A stretch of DNA of 64,000 nucleotides, from positions 4,092,001-4,156,000 of the forward strand of contig NZ_VFMK01000001.1 of NCBI RefSeq assembly GCF_006715025.1. The letters are read 5' to 3'. This document shows, piece after piece, positions 18,766 to 27,323 of this stretch (its first letter is position 1; every line of letters starts with the position of its first letter). The translations under genes were made by a program, and so were the position numbers. The notes under the pieces were generated by a model. That model saw nothing but the letters and a program-made list of their open reading frames with translations. It was not told where the DNA came from and did not search any database. Origin of the DNA: Serratia fonticola (GTDB taxonomy: Bacteria > Pseudomonadota > Gammaproteobacteria > Enterobacterales > Enterobacteriaceae).

Positions 18766-19080
18766 CTATTCCCCCAGTTCTCGTAGACGAGTTACCGCAC
18801 TGGCAGCGACCGGCCAGCCAGCATAAAAGGCCAGATGAGTGATCAATTCCGCGAGCTGTTCCTGCCTCACTCCATGACGTTGCGCCAGTTGCAGATGAAA
18901 CGGCAGTTGTTCGCTGCGGTTCAATGCCACCAACGCGGCGACGGTAATCAGACTACGTTCGCACGGGGTGAGCTGCGGCCGTTGCCAGATATCATCAAAT
19001 AACAGTTGGTCACTGATCTGGGCCAGCTTGGGGGCGATATCGCCAAACGCCAGCTGCCCAGCCTGAGAAAGTGGTTGCAT
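18766..19080 (-). CDS. Carboxymuconolactone decarboxylase / AhpD-like protein
   Basis: 104 residues of the CMD family (FDDIWQRPQLTPCERSLITVAALVALNRSEQLPFHL, then ELITHLAFYAGWPVAASA). The usual Glu and His of the proton-relay core are visible (TPCERSLIT, ELITHLAFYAGWP). The CxxC of the AhpD peroxidase branch is absent, which favours a decarboxylase- or uncharacterised-type function. It is first in a two-gene unit with the tautomerase. A perfect 8+8 inverted repeat lies about 50 bp upstream (19133-19150). Confidence 0.88.
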   Translation of the reverse strand: MQPLSQAGQLAFGDIAPKLAQISDQLLFDDIWQRPQLTPCERSLITVAALVALNRSEQLPFHLQLAQRHGVRQEQLAELITHLAFYAGWPVAASAVTRLRELGE

Positions 19081-19429
19081 GATTTACTCCTGCCTCGTGG
19101 GTTTTCTGTACGCTACCCACAAATAATGATGTTGAAAATCGGGATTTTCAGCATTTACCATTCTAAAAAACAGGATGATATACAGTGGCAACCTATCAGC
19201 ATTCTGCATGGCTCTGCGGATTGCCGTGCCAGCAGTTTCCCCGCTCTGAAACAAAAAGACGCATCTCTTGCGTTATTTTTCACCATTCAATGCAAATTTG
19301 AATAACCTGTCATAAATACATCACACAACTACGGTAAAAATTCTGCGCTGCGATGGCTCAGGCCACTCATTAAAGCAGTAATACAACTGATGATAAGCGT
19401 CTTTCTAATCATATAAAGCAGGGAAAACC
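19081..19429. promoter_or_regulatory. Divergent region between the CMD gene and the porin
   Basis: 349 bp without a gene. It contains the inverted repeat TGAAAATC-GG-GATTTTCA (19133-19150), a plausible operator for the leftward CMD/tautomerase genes. The AT-rich tract before 19430 should hold the porin promoter. I could not place OmpR boxes or a -35/-10 pair confidently. The porin ribosome site is AGCAGGGA just before the ATG. Confidence 0.45.
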
Positions 19430-20527
19430 ATGAAACGTAATCTTCTTGCCGTTATTATTCCGGCACTGTTCATTGCCCAGGCCGCACAGGCAGCAGAAAT
19501 CTACAATAAAGACGGCAACAAGCTTGATTTTTATGGTCGTGTAAAAGCCATGCATTATTTTTCTGATGATGTGGGTAATGACGGGGATAAAACTTACGTC
19601 CGTATTGGCTTTAAAGGTGCCACCCAGATTAATGATATTCTGACCGGTTACGGCCAATGGGAATATCAGATCGCTGCTAACCACAGCGAAGCTGATGGCA
19701 CTAAAGACACCAAAACCCGTCTTGGTTTTGCTGGCCTGAAGGTGAAAAATTTTGGCTCGTTCGATTATGGTCGCAACTACGGTGTTATTTATGACGTCGC
19801 TGCCTGGACAGATATGCTGCCAGAATTCGGTGACGATACCTATATCAAAACCGACAACTTCATGACTGGCCGCGCCAACGGTGTTGCCACCTACCGTAAC
19901 AATGACTTCTTCGGCATGGTTGATGGCCTGAAGTTTGCCTTGCAGTACCAAGGTAAAAACGAAAACGACGATCGTTCTGCCAGCAAGGCCAACGGCGACG
20001 GTTTCGGCTTATCTTCCAGCTACGAAATCATTGATGGCGTCAGCGTGAGTGCGGCATATGCGGCATCCAACCGTACCAAGACCCAGAAGGATGGCGCCTA
20101 CGGTAAAGGTGATACCGCTGAAGTGTGGGCAGCCGGTCTGAAATACGATGCCAACAGCGTTTATCTGGCAACAACCTATGCCGAGACCCATAACCTGACG
20201 CCGATCTCTGGCAAGGCAACCATTAATAACGTGTCAACTTCCGTCAGTGGATTTGCCAATAAAACCCAGAACGTGGAAGTGGTAGCACAATACCAGTTTG
20301 ACTTTGGTTTACGCCCATCGTTGGCCTATGTCCAGTCTAAAGGCAAGGACATTGAAAATATCGGCGATGTCGATCTGGTAAAATATATTGATGTTGGTAC
20401 TTATTATTATTTCAACAAAAATATGTCTACCTATGTGGATTATAAAATTAACCAGCTTAGTGACGACAATAAACTGGGTCTGAAAACCGATAACATTATC
20501 GCCGTTGCGCTGACTTATCAGTTCTGA
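19430..20527 (+). CDS. General porin, OmpC/OmpF family
   Basis: 365 residues. A 21-residue signal peptide (MKRNLLAVIIPALFIAQAAQA) is followed by AEIYNKDGNKLDFYGRVKAMHYFSDD, the standard start of enterobacterial trimeric porins. The constriction-loop motif LPEFGDD (usual PEFGGD) lies near residue 140, and the protein ends in the barrel-assembly signal ALTYQF with terminal Phe. It allows passive diffusion of small hydrophilic solutes across the outer membrane. It is monocistronic, with a strong terminator at 20595. The exact OmpC/OmpF/PhoE-type paralog cannot be fixed by eye. Confidence 0.95.
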   Translation: MKRNLLAVIIPALFIAQAAQAAEIYNKDGNKLDFYGRVKAMHYFSDDVGNDGDKTYVRIGFKGATQINDILTGYGQWEYQIAANHSEADGTKDTKTRLGFAGLKVKNFGSFDYGRNYGVIYDVAAWTDMLPEFGDDTYIKTDNFMTGRANGVATYRNNDFFGMVDGLKFALQYQGKNENDDRSASKANGDGFGLSSSYEIIDGVSVSAAYAASNRTKTQKDGAYGKGDTAEVWAAGLKYDANSVYLATTYAETHNLTPISGKATINNVSTSVSGFANKTQNVEVVAQYQFDFGLRPSLAYVQSKGKDIENIGDVDLVKYIDVGTYYYFNKNMSTYVDYKINQLSDDNKLGLKTDNIIAVALTYQF

Positions 20528-20594
20528 TGTAAAGTAGGCTCTATAACCACCACTGCAAATTATAGCTTCGGCTATTTCGATATCGCTCTACTTC

Positions 20595-20619
20595 GCCGGG
20601 CTGCTGCGCCCGGCTTTTT
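20595..20619 (+). terminator. Rho-independent terminator of the porin gene
   Basis: Perfect 7-bp stem GCCGGGC / GCCCGGC with a 6-nt loop, directly followed by TTTTT, 67 bp after the porin stop. Confidence 0.9.
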
Positions 20620-21104
20620 CATTGCAGTTTTTTCTGCCAGAACAGCGCGCGCCCCGTCTCTGGTTGTAATTGGTATCCGGCAAAACCAAATTTAGCATAG
20701 CTGGCCTGAGCTACCGTATTGCCCTCCAGCACCTCCAGCGTGATCTTACCGCAGCCCCGACGCCTTGCCTCCTCCTCTACGGCTGCCAACAAATGCTGGC
20801 TGATACCGCGCCCACGGAACGCGGGGGAAACCGCCAGATCGTGAATATTCAACAAGGGCTGGCAACTGAAAGTCGAAAAACCTTCAAAACAGTTGGCTAG
20901 CCCGGCACCTTTGCCATCAACCAACGCCAGCAGCGTGAGCGCAAAGGGCCGTTTTGCCAATTCCGCCACCAGATGAGTACGGGCATAATCGCTCAGCGCT
21001 TGCGCGCCGCCCATCGGATCGCAAGCATAGCGATCCAACAATTCAATAATCAGCCCGGCGTGTTGCGGATTGCCGTAATCGGCCTTTATCACTTCAATTT
21101 TCAT
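20619..21104 (-). CDS. GNAT family N-acetyltransferase
   Basis: 161 residues with the GNAT core: motif A IHDLAVSPAFRGRGISQHLL (acetyl-CoA pyrophosphate loop RGRGIS) and motif B EVLEGNTVAQASYAKFGFAGY. The protein N-terminus IKADYGNPQHAGLIIELLDRYACDPMGG is shared with a subgroup of uncharacterised enterobacterial acetyltransferases. The substrate is unknown. It is convergent with the porin, and its 3' end touches the porin terminator. Confidence 0.88.
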   Translation of the reverse strand: MKIEVIKADYGNPQHAGLIIELLDRYACDPMGGAQALSDYARTHLVAELAKRPFALTLLALVDGKGAGLANCFEGFSTFSCQPLLNIHDLAVSPAFRGRGISQHLLAAVEEEARRRGCGKITLEVLEGNTVAQASYAKFGFAGYQLQPETGRALFWQKKLQ

Positions 21105-21214
21105 TCCCTGCCCCCATTTTTACCCTGAGTGACCACATATTGATGCACTGAAACTTGCTGGTGAGGCCGATCAACGCTAGATGTATAGGTTTGGTTATTC
21201 GCTTTGGAACGGTT

Positions 21215-22057
21215 ATGCACAATAATGCCTTGTTCGAGTTTCACACCGCCTTGCCTTACAGCAGTATGCAGTTAGCACACATACTCAGCCACTGCTTTGA
21301 AAACTACATAGTCCCTTTTGTGATCGATGGTGAAACCTTCAGTCGCCGTTTTACTGCCGAGGACCTCAGCCTCAATGACAGCATGATTGTCACCCACCAG
21401 CAGCACCCGGTGGCAGTGGCCCTGATTGCCCGCCGGGGCAGACATAGCCGGGTAGCCGCACTCTCTATCCGCCCGGAAATGCGCGGCAAGGGATTAGGCA
21501 AGGCCTTGATGCAGCGCATTATCACTGCCGCCCAAACGCGTGGCGATCGCCAGCTATCGCTGGAGGTTATCGAAGGTAATCAGGCTGCGCTGGCGCTGTA
21601 CCAACAAGCGGGTTTACGCATAACCCGTACTCTGTCAGGCTTTCATGCTCCGCTGGCACCCTGCTCCCCCAGCGAGCCCCTGCAAGAGCTCGATCCCCTG
21701 GCGCTTGCTCACCGGATGATAACGGAAAACGAGCGCGGTTTACCTTGGTTGATTTCCCCTGAATCACTGTACAAATTGCCCGGCGCACCGCGTGCTCTCA
21801 CGTTGGATCAGCAGGCTTTTGCTGTGGTGATCCCAGGCGCGCAAAAGTGCCAGTTGCGTATGATTTATGTACCACCGACGTTACGAGGTCAAGGCCATGC
21901 GCGCCGTCTGTTACAGGCGGTGCAATCGCAGTTCGCCGCGCTTGCGCTGTCGGCCAACGTGTTCGTCCCGGACAATGCCGCCCCCTTCTTCCATCACCTT
22001 GGTTGGCGCGAGGAGCCACTGCGGCAGTTCGAAATGACGATGAACATCAGCGGGTAA
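21215..22057 (+). CDS. Tandem GNAT-domain acetyltransferase
   Basis: About 280 residues with two GNAT modules. The N-terminal one has VAALSIRPEMRGKGLGKALMQ and EVIEGNQAALALYQQAGL. The C-terminal, weaker one has MIYVPPTLRGQGHARRLLQAVQ and ends with HHLGWREEPLRQFEM. Such two-domain forms often keep one active and one structural site. I prefer the ATG at 21215 (GGAAC upstream) to the ATG at 21155, because the first 20 residues of the longer version look non-family. The substrate is unknown. Confidence 0.82.
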   Translation: MHNNALFEFHTALPYSSMQLAHILSHCFENYIVPFVIDGETFSRRFTAEDLSLNDSMIVTHQQHPVAVALIARRGRHSRVAALSIRPEMRGKGLGKALMQRIITAAQTRGDRQLSLEVIEGNQAALALYQQAGLRITRTLSGFHAPLAPCSPSEPLQELDPLALAHRMITENERGLPWLISPESLYKLPGAPRALTLDQQAFAVVIPGAQKCQLRMIYVPPTLRGQGHARRLLQAVQSQFAALALSANVFVPDNAAPFFHHLGWREEPLRQFEMTMNISG

Positions 22058-22101
22058 AGCGGCCTGCGCCTCTCCCGCAATCTGGGTGAGGCGTTGCAGG
22101 A

Positions 22102-22413
22102 CTACAGCAGCGTACGCAAGAGAATAAACATCAGCATACTCAGGACGACCACGGCCAGCATATTACGCAGAAAAACCGCCAGCACGATGGCAAACAGCGC
22201 GCCCCAAAGATAAGGGTTTTCCGGTAGTGCCCGCCACTCATCGCCATTAAAGGCAATGATCGGCCCGCAGATGGCGGTTAAAACCGCTGGCACGGAGAAA
22301 CTCAGCAGGGTTCTCATCCGTTGGGACAAACGCACCGGCAGGCTGGGGGCCAGAAAGCAGTAGCGGTTGAAAAAGACGATAATTCCCATCAGCACAATGG
22401 TCAGCCAGATCAT
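22102..22413 (-). CDS. azlD: AzlD-type branched-chain amino-acid exporter small subunit
   Basis: About 103 residues, four predicted transmembrane helices, AzlD family (IWLTIVLMGIIVFFNRYCFLAP, then VPAVLTAICGPIIAF). It pairs with AzlC to export branched-chain amino acids (the YgaH role in E. coli). The start at 22413 gives an ATGA overlap with the azlC stop, the usual arrangement; the upstream ATG of the open frame is less likely. Confidence 0.9.
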   Translation of the reverse strand: MIWLTIVLMGIIVFFNRYCFLAPSLPVRLSQRMRTLLSFSVPAVLTAICGPIIAFNGDEWRALPENPYLWGALFAIVLAVFLRNMLAVVVLSMLMFILLRTLL

Positions 22414-23120
22414 GCTCTCCCCCTGCTGCACAGCAGCCCTACCAGCATCGCCACCACGGTGGTAATAATCAACGCTCCCGGCACCTGGTAATAATGCAAA
22501 CCAATGGACAGCACCAGCGCCGTCAATACACAGGCCAGGACCGGCAGGTTACGCACCAGCGGTACCACAATGGCGATAAAGGTGGCGGCGATCGAGAAAT
22601 CGAGCCCATAGCGATCGAGATCGCTGACGTTGCTGGCGGCCAATATGCCAAGCAGCGTGGCAAAAAACCAGCAGAGATAAAACGCCAGCCCGGCACCGAG
22701 GGCATACCAGCGGTTAAAACGCGCCGGCCCGTGATCGCCCGTGAGGGCAAACAGCTCGTCAGTCAGCAGAAACCCTAACAGTACACGCCATCTGAGTGGC
22801 AACGGCGCAATACATTCCCGTAGCCGTAAGCCATACAAGAAGTGCTGTGCGGTAACAAAAAAGGTAGAGACCAGGATTGCCAGCAAGCCAGCGCCGCCTT
22901 TGATCATGCCCATCGCCACCAGTTGAGATGCTCCGGCAAAGACAATCGCCGACATCCCTAGCCCCTCTGCCGCCGTCAGGCCACTCTGGATCGCCATCGA
23001 CCCGGCCAGAATGCCCCAGGGCAGCACGGCCAGGCACAACGGCAAGATGGCCACCGCCCCTTGCAGTGCCGGGCGCAGACGCAGCGTTGGCGGTTCCGTG
23101 AGTGTTGATTGGTAAGTCAT
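22410..23120 (-). CDS. azlC: AzlC-type branched-chain amino-acid exporter large subunit
   Basis: 236-residue inner-membrane protein of the AzlC/YgaZ family. The conserved LPWGILAGSMAIQSGLTAAEGLGMSAIVFAGASQLVAMGMI block and FLLTDELFALT (about residue 115) are present. It is translationally coupled to azlD. The AraC-type regulator encoded 70 bp upstream on the same strand is the obvious candidate controller, and the three genes may form one unit. Confidence 0.92.
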   Translation of the reverse strand: MTYQSTLTEPPTLRLRPALQGAVAILPLCLAVLPWGILAGSMAIQSGLTAAEGLGMSAIVFAGASQLVAMGMIKGGAGLLAILVSTFFVTAQHFLYGLRLRECIAPLPLRWRVLLGFLLTDELFALTGDHGPARFNRWYALGAGLAFYLCWFFATLLGILAASNVSDLDRYGLDFSIAATFIAIVVPLVRNLPVLACVLTALVLSIGLHYYQVPGALIITTVVAMLVGLLCSRGRA

Positions 23121-23190
23121 TATGTTCTCCTTCGATCGAAGAAACAGAATAACGCAGGAAAGCTGACGAGTATTGTATCTGTTTGCGCAT

Positions 23191-24036
23191 TTATCTCAGC
23201 GATTTGACATAGTCGCCAGGGGTGACACCGATGGATTTGCGGAAATGGCGATGAAAATGGCTTTGATCGTGAAAACCGCAGGCCAGTGCCGTCTCCAGCA
23301 CGCCATTCCCTGCCTTTAACATCTGGCGGCCTTTGCGCAGCCTGGCCTGTATCTGATAGGCGTGGGGCGGTAACCCCGTCGCCTGCTGAAACTGACGCAG
23401 CAGATAGTAAGGGCTGAGCCCCACCTGTTGCGCCAATTCGAGTAGAGAGATATCGGCCTCGGGGAAATCATCCAGGAAGGTTTTAATGCGCGCTATCTGC
23501 GTTTGTGCCCGGCTTTGCGGTACCGGATCTGTTCGGCTTTTGCCATGGCGTAGCATCAGCCAGGTCAACGCCGAAAACACCATGGTTTCTTTCACCAAAC
23601 GGTTTTCATTACTGCGCAGCATGTTGAAGGCTAGCCGCAATTGCCCTGCCAGCCCCGCATCCTGTACCACCGGTTCGGGAAAGTACGGGGTGGCACCCGC
23701 TGCCGTTTTCAGATCGCGGGATAAAAATGCCAACAGTTCCGGTTTGGGGTACATTGCCTGATACGACCAGCCGTCCTCACTGGCGGCGCTGCCGGTATGG
23801 ATATCGTCGGCATTCACCAGGATCACGCTGCCCAGCGGCGCAACATGCTCGCCTCCGGTACGGTAAAACCGTTGAGCACCATCGTCAATCACGCCCACGC
23901 AGAAGCCTTCATGGCTATGGCGAGAAAATGTCTGGCGGCGATAAGTCGCCTGCAGGACCTCCAATCCGCCAAGATCGTCGACGTGCATGAAGTTAGCCTG
24001 TTCCTGCCGCCCTTTCCGCCCCGCACTTTGCGCCAT
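23191..24036 (-). CDS. AraC family transcriptional regulator
   Basis: 281 residues. An N-terminal cupin-type ligand-binding domain (YRRQTFSRHSHEGFCVGVIDDGAQRFY, then PLGSVILVNADDIHTG) is followed by a C-terminal double helix-turn-helix (LLELAQQVGLSPYYLLRQFQ and TALACGFHDQSHFHRHFRKSIGVTPGDYV). It sits directly upstream of azlCD on the same strand. AraC proteins of this type often control AzlCD-like exporters, so it is probably their local activator. The ATG at 24036 is preceded by GAGGG. Confidence 0.92.
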   Translation of the reverse strand: MAQSAGRKGRQEQANFMHVDDLGGLEVLQATYRRQTFSRHSHEGFCVGVIDDGAQRFYRTGGEHVAPLGSVILVNADDIHTGSAASEDGWSYQAMYPKPELLAFLSRDLKTAAGATPYFPEPVVQDAGLAGQLRLAFNMLRSNENRLVKETMVFSALTWLMLRHGKSRTDPVPQSRAQTQIARIKTFLDDFPEADISLLELAQQVGLSPYYLLRQFQQATGLPPHAYQIQARLRKGRQMLKAGNGVLETALACGFHDQSHFHRHFRKSIGVTPGDYVKSLR

Positions 24037-24215
24037 AATGCCCTCTTCGCCAAATGAGGCTTATTCTAGCATCCGCCCAATCCCGGCGTTTGTACAAAAT
24101 TGCCCCTCAACGTCCCCCTCTCAGACAAAGAAATTTAGCGCCTTAAGCATGAGACTTTGCTCAATAAGGATAATCACAACGCATAGGAAACATCTTAGCT
24201 AATATCGAGGAAAAC

Positions 24216-24246
24216 TTTGCAAGCGCTTGCAAAATAAGCATATATA
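24216..24246 (+). promoter_or_regulatory. vgrG promoter with LacI-family-type operator
   Basis: An 18-bp perfect palindrome, TTTGCAAGCGCTTGCAAA (24216-24233), fits the general LacI/GalR consensus TGNAANCGNTTNCA. It overlaps a possible promoter: -35 TTGCAA (24217-24222), 18-bp spacer, -10 TATATA (24241-24246). It lies about 105 bp before the vgrG start. A degenerate copy survives near 31878-31896 ahead of the vgrG remnant. No LacI-family gene is visible in the window. Confidence 0.6.
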
Positions 24247-24349
24247 GATTGCCCTCGATTTCCATATACATTAAGATTTCTTATCAAACATATACACCAC
24301 ATTTATATCTAACGCTAAATATTCACGCCATCAATAAGGATATAACCAT

Positions 24350-26326
24350 TTGGATGCTAGCGGTCTGCGGTTTACGTTGAGTGTAGGGAGCTTACCCCCA
24401 GAAACTTTCGTCGTCTCTGGGTTTACATTGCACGAGCAATTCTCCACCTTATTCACGCTTGAACTTGATGTCGCCAGTGCTATTTCCAGCCTCGCGTTTC
24501 GCTCTATTCTGGATAACAGCGCCACCTTAACGATTTGGCGCGAAACAGAGAAACTGCGAAGCGTGAATGGTATTGTCACTTCCGTTGAACAGGGGGATAC
24601 CGGACGGCATCAAACCCGTTACCGGCTCAGCATACGCCCGGCACTCTGGCGTGCAGGTTTAGGCCACGCCTCTCGTATTTTCCAGCAGCAAGGCTTTTTG
24701 GAAATACTGGAAAGCCTGCTGAAGGACAATAACATTACCGATTACGCGTACTCGTTACGTTATTCCCACCCCGCTCGCGAGTTTTGTGTGCAATATAATG
24801 AAAGCGATCTCGATTTCATTAATAGAATGGCCGCAGAGGAAGGCATTTTTTACTTCTTCGAACATGTGGACGGGATGCACACGGTGGTCTTTTCTGATGA
24901 TTGCGCCGTGCTGAATAACGGGCCGACACTGCCTTATTATCCAAACCAACAGCAGCCCACCTTTGATGAGCTTTGCGTCACGGCGTTTAAACGTCGCGAA
25001 AGCCTGCGCCTCTCTGAAGTATTGCTGAAGGATTACACCTTTAAAAATCCCCTCTGGGCCGCGGAATATCACGACTATGCCCGCGATGATGAGCATCAAT
25101 CTGGCCGGTATTATCATTATGATTACCCGGGGCGCTATAAAAGCAAAACCGGTGAATCTTTTGCCCGTTGGCGCGTTCAGGCTCTGCGTAATGATGCTCA
25201 TCAGGGCGAAGGGGCCAGTAATTGCCCAACTCTGCAACCCGGAGTCCGTTTTACCCTGGAAAACCATCCGCAGGATGCACTGAACACGCGCTGGCAAATT
25301 ACCCAGGCGGTTCACACCGGACAACAACCACAAGCGCTGGAAACCGAAAGCGGCGGGCAAGGCACCACCCTGACCAGTCAGTTTGCCTTCATTCCCAATA
25401 ACCAGACCTGGCGCCCCCATCCTTTACCCAAACCACGCATCGATGGTGCGCAGATTGCCATTGTTACCGGGCCCGAGGGCGAAGAAATCTTTTGTGATGA
25501 GTTCGGCCGCGTCAAAGTACGTTTTCTCTGGGACCGGTCCGGTAAAACCGACGACAGCAGCTCCTGCTGGGTACGGGTATCACATCCATGGGCAGGTCCA
25601 CGTTGGGGGATGTCAGCCATACCGCGTATCGGTCATGAAGTGATTGTGGAGTTTCTGAACGGCGATCCCGATCAGCCGGTGATTATCGGCCGCACCTATC
25701 ATGCTAACCACCTGCCCCCCGGTAACTTGCCGGGCACCAAAACCCAGATGTCGATCCGATCAAAAACCCATAAAGGTGACGGCTTTAACGAACTGCGCTT
25801 CGAAGATGAAAAAGATAAAGAGGAAGTCTTTATTCATGCGCAGAAGAACATGGCGATACGGGTGCTCAATTCACAGGATGCGCAAGTCGGCTATAACCGT
25901 ACCACCCAAATTGGCCACGATGATGAATTAGCCATTGCTCACGATCGCAAAGTGACAGTTGAAGGTCAGCAAGATCATAAAACGCAGGGCAATTATCGTG
26001 AATGGGTAGTGGGTGATAAAAACCTGCGTGTCAGTGGCGATGTTGCCCAATTGATTGAAGGAGTACTGTCTGCCAAGGTATCGCGGGACATCACCGTACA
26101 AAGTGACAGCAAAATCACATTACGCGTTGCAGGCAGTATGGTGGTGATCCATGCGGGCGGTGTCGATATCAAAGGCCCCGAGGTTAACGTCAATGGTCCA
26201 GCCAGCCCCGGTGAACTGGTGTTACCTGCCAGCCCAGCTATTTTAGCGGTGGCAGCGAAGCGCGGTTCGATGTTTGTTGCCCATTGCCCAGAAAACAAAC
26301 AACAGGTGCAAGAGGGGGGACAATGA
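24350..26326 (+). CDS. vgrG: VgrG, type VI secretion spike protein
   Basis: 658 residues. A gp27-like domain (FVVSGFTLHEQFSTLFTLELDVAS, then FCVQYNESDLDFINRMAAEEGIFYFFEH near 150) is followed by the gp5 OB-fold (DEFGRVKVRFLWDR ... SCWVRVSHPWAGPRWG, about 385-430) and the beta-helix tail (QIGHDDELAIAHDRKVTVEG, SKITLRVAGSMVVIHAGGVDI). A short extension follows residue 610. The start is TTG at 24350 with AAGGA 9 nt upstream; an in-frame TAA at 24335 rules out longer starts. It heads an orphan effector island with no T6SS core genes in the window. Confidence 0.95.
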   Translation: MDASGLRFTLSVGSLPPETFVVSGFTLHEQFSTLFTLELDVASAISSLAFRSILDNSATLTIWRETEKLRSVNGIVTSVEQGDTGRHQTRYRLSIRPALWRAGLGHASRIFQQQGFLEILESLLKDNNITDYAYSLRYSHPAREFCVQYNESDLDFINRMAAEEGIFYFFEHVDGMHTVVFSDDCAVLNNGPTLPYYPNQQQPTFDELCVTAFKRRESLRLSEVLLKDYTFKNPLWAAEYHDYARDDEHQSGRYYHYDYPGRYKSKTGESFARWRVQALRNDAHQGEGASNCPTLQPGVRFTLENHPQDALNTRWQITQAVHTGQQPQALETESGGQGTTLTSQFAFIPNNQTWRPHPLPKPRIDGAQIAIVTGPEGEEIFCDEFGRVKVRFLWDRSGKTDDSSSCWVRVSHPWAGPRWGMSAIPRIGHEVIVEFLNGDPDQPVIIGRTYHANHLPPGNLPGTKTQMSIRSKTHKGDGFNELRFEDEKDKEEVFIHAQKNMAIRVLNSQDAQVGYNRTTQIGHDDELAIAHDRKVTVEGQQDHKTQGNYREWVVGDKNLRVSGDVAQLIEGVLSAKVSRDITVQSDSKITLRVAGSMVVIHAGGVDIKGPEVNVNGPASPGELVLPASPAILAVAAKRGSMFVAHCPENKQQVQEGGQ

Positions 26327-27297
26327 ACCAACCAGTACCAGCCCAACCCGAAGCTCACTATTTTGCCAAGCCAGATCTGGGAGAAACGTTAGAATATGCC
26401 ATTGTGGATGCAGGGGTAGAGCCTGCCCTATTCGACATGCTGGAACAATTTACCCCACTGGCCAGTTGCCTCTATGCTGAACCCTTGCAACCGGAGATCG
26501 CCCAGCTGGCCCCCTACCTGATCCTGTTAACCCCAGCGGTGAAAAGCTGGCTGGAAAATAACCCTACGCCCTGGGGGTTGCTGTTTACCAGTGCAGCCGA
26601 CATGAAAACGGTTCGCCAACATCTGCGTAAATACTTGCAGATAAAGATACCGGTAGAGGCCAAGCCGGTGTTTTTCCGTTATTACGATCCGCGCAATTTC
26701 TGGACATTTCTCTCCGCGTTAGAAGCCTGGCAGCAACACCTGTTTCTTGGCCCGTTGCTGAGCGTCACTACCTATTATCCAAGCCGACGGCAACAAGATT
26801 TCAGCACGCTGCACCATCAATATCCGTCAAATATCAAACTGTATAAAAAGCTGTTTGAACTTTCGCCGGAACAATATCAGTTCCTCTGTCATCAAGAGCA
26901 GGAGAAGTATCTGGTAGCACTGTGTCACCAGGCCCAACAGTGGCGACAGCAGGCAGAACAGGCACAGCAACAAAATGATACCCAGCGCTATGATGTTCCG
27001 TTTGACCCAGGATTATTGCCGCAAACCTTTTCTGACCTGACTCCCGATACTCAGGCACTCGAACGTGACTGGCAACGTGCAATCCGCGACTTATATGCCT
27101 TTTGTCAGCAACAGAACATCACCGATCACCGTTCGGTGTATGGCTTGACCTATCTGTTCTGTCAGCAACCGATAGCCAGCCTAGATGCCTGGCCTGACAG
27201 TTGGTATCAACAGTTATCTGACCTACGTTTACCCGGCTATTTTCGGGCCGAATCGCTATTACTGGAACAACTTGGCTATCTTCCCACGACAGAATAA
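26323..27297 (+). CDS. DUF4123 type VI effector adaptor (Tap/TEC)
   Basis: 324 residues. The N-terminal DUF4123 domain (EYAIVDAGVEPALFDMLEQF, then APYLILLTP, WGLLFTSAADMKTVRQHLRKYL, FFRYYDPRNFWTFLSALE) occupies about residues 20-150. A variable helical C-terminus rich in Gln follows. Such adaptors load a specific effector onto the cognate VgrG and are usually encoded between the two, exactly as here. The ATG at 26323 overlaps the vgrG stop (ATGA). The next gene is therefore the expected cargo. Confidence 0.93.
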   Translation: MNQPVPAQPEAHYFAKPDLGETLEYAIVDAGVEPALFDMLEQFTPLASCLYAEPLQPEIAQLAPYLILLTPAVKSWLENNPTPWGLLFTSAADMKTVRQHLRKYLQIKIPVEAKPVFFRYYDPRNFWTFLSALEAWQQHLFLGPLLSVTTYYPSRRQQDFSTLHHQYPSNIKLYKKLFELSPEQYQFLCHQEQEKYLVALCHQAQQWRQQAEQAQQQNDTQRYDVPFDPGLLPQTFSDLTPDTQALERDWQRAIRDLYAFCQQQNITDHRSVYGLTYLFCQQPIASLDAWPDSWYQQLSDLRLPGYFRAESLLLEQLGYLPTTE

Positions 27298-27323
27298 GCT
27301 ACAGGGATATAAGGAATAAAAAC

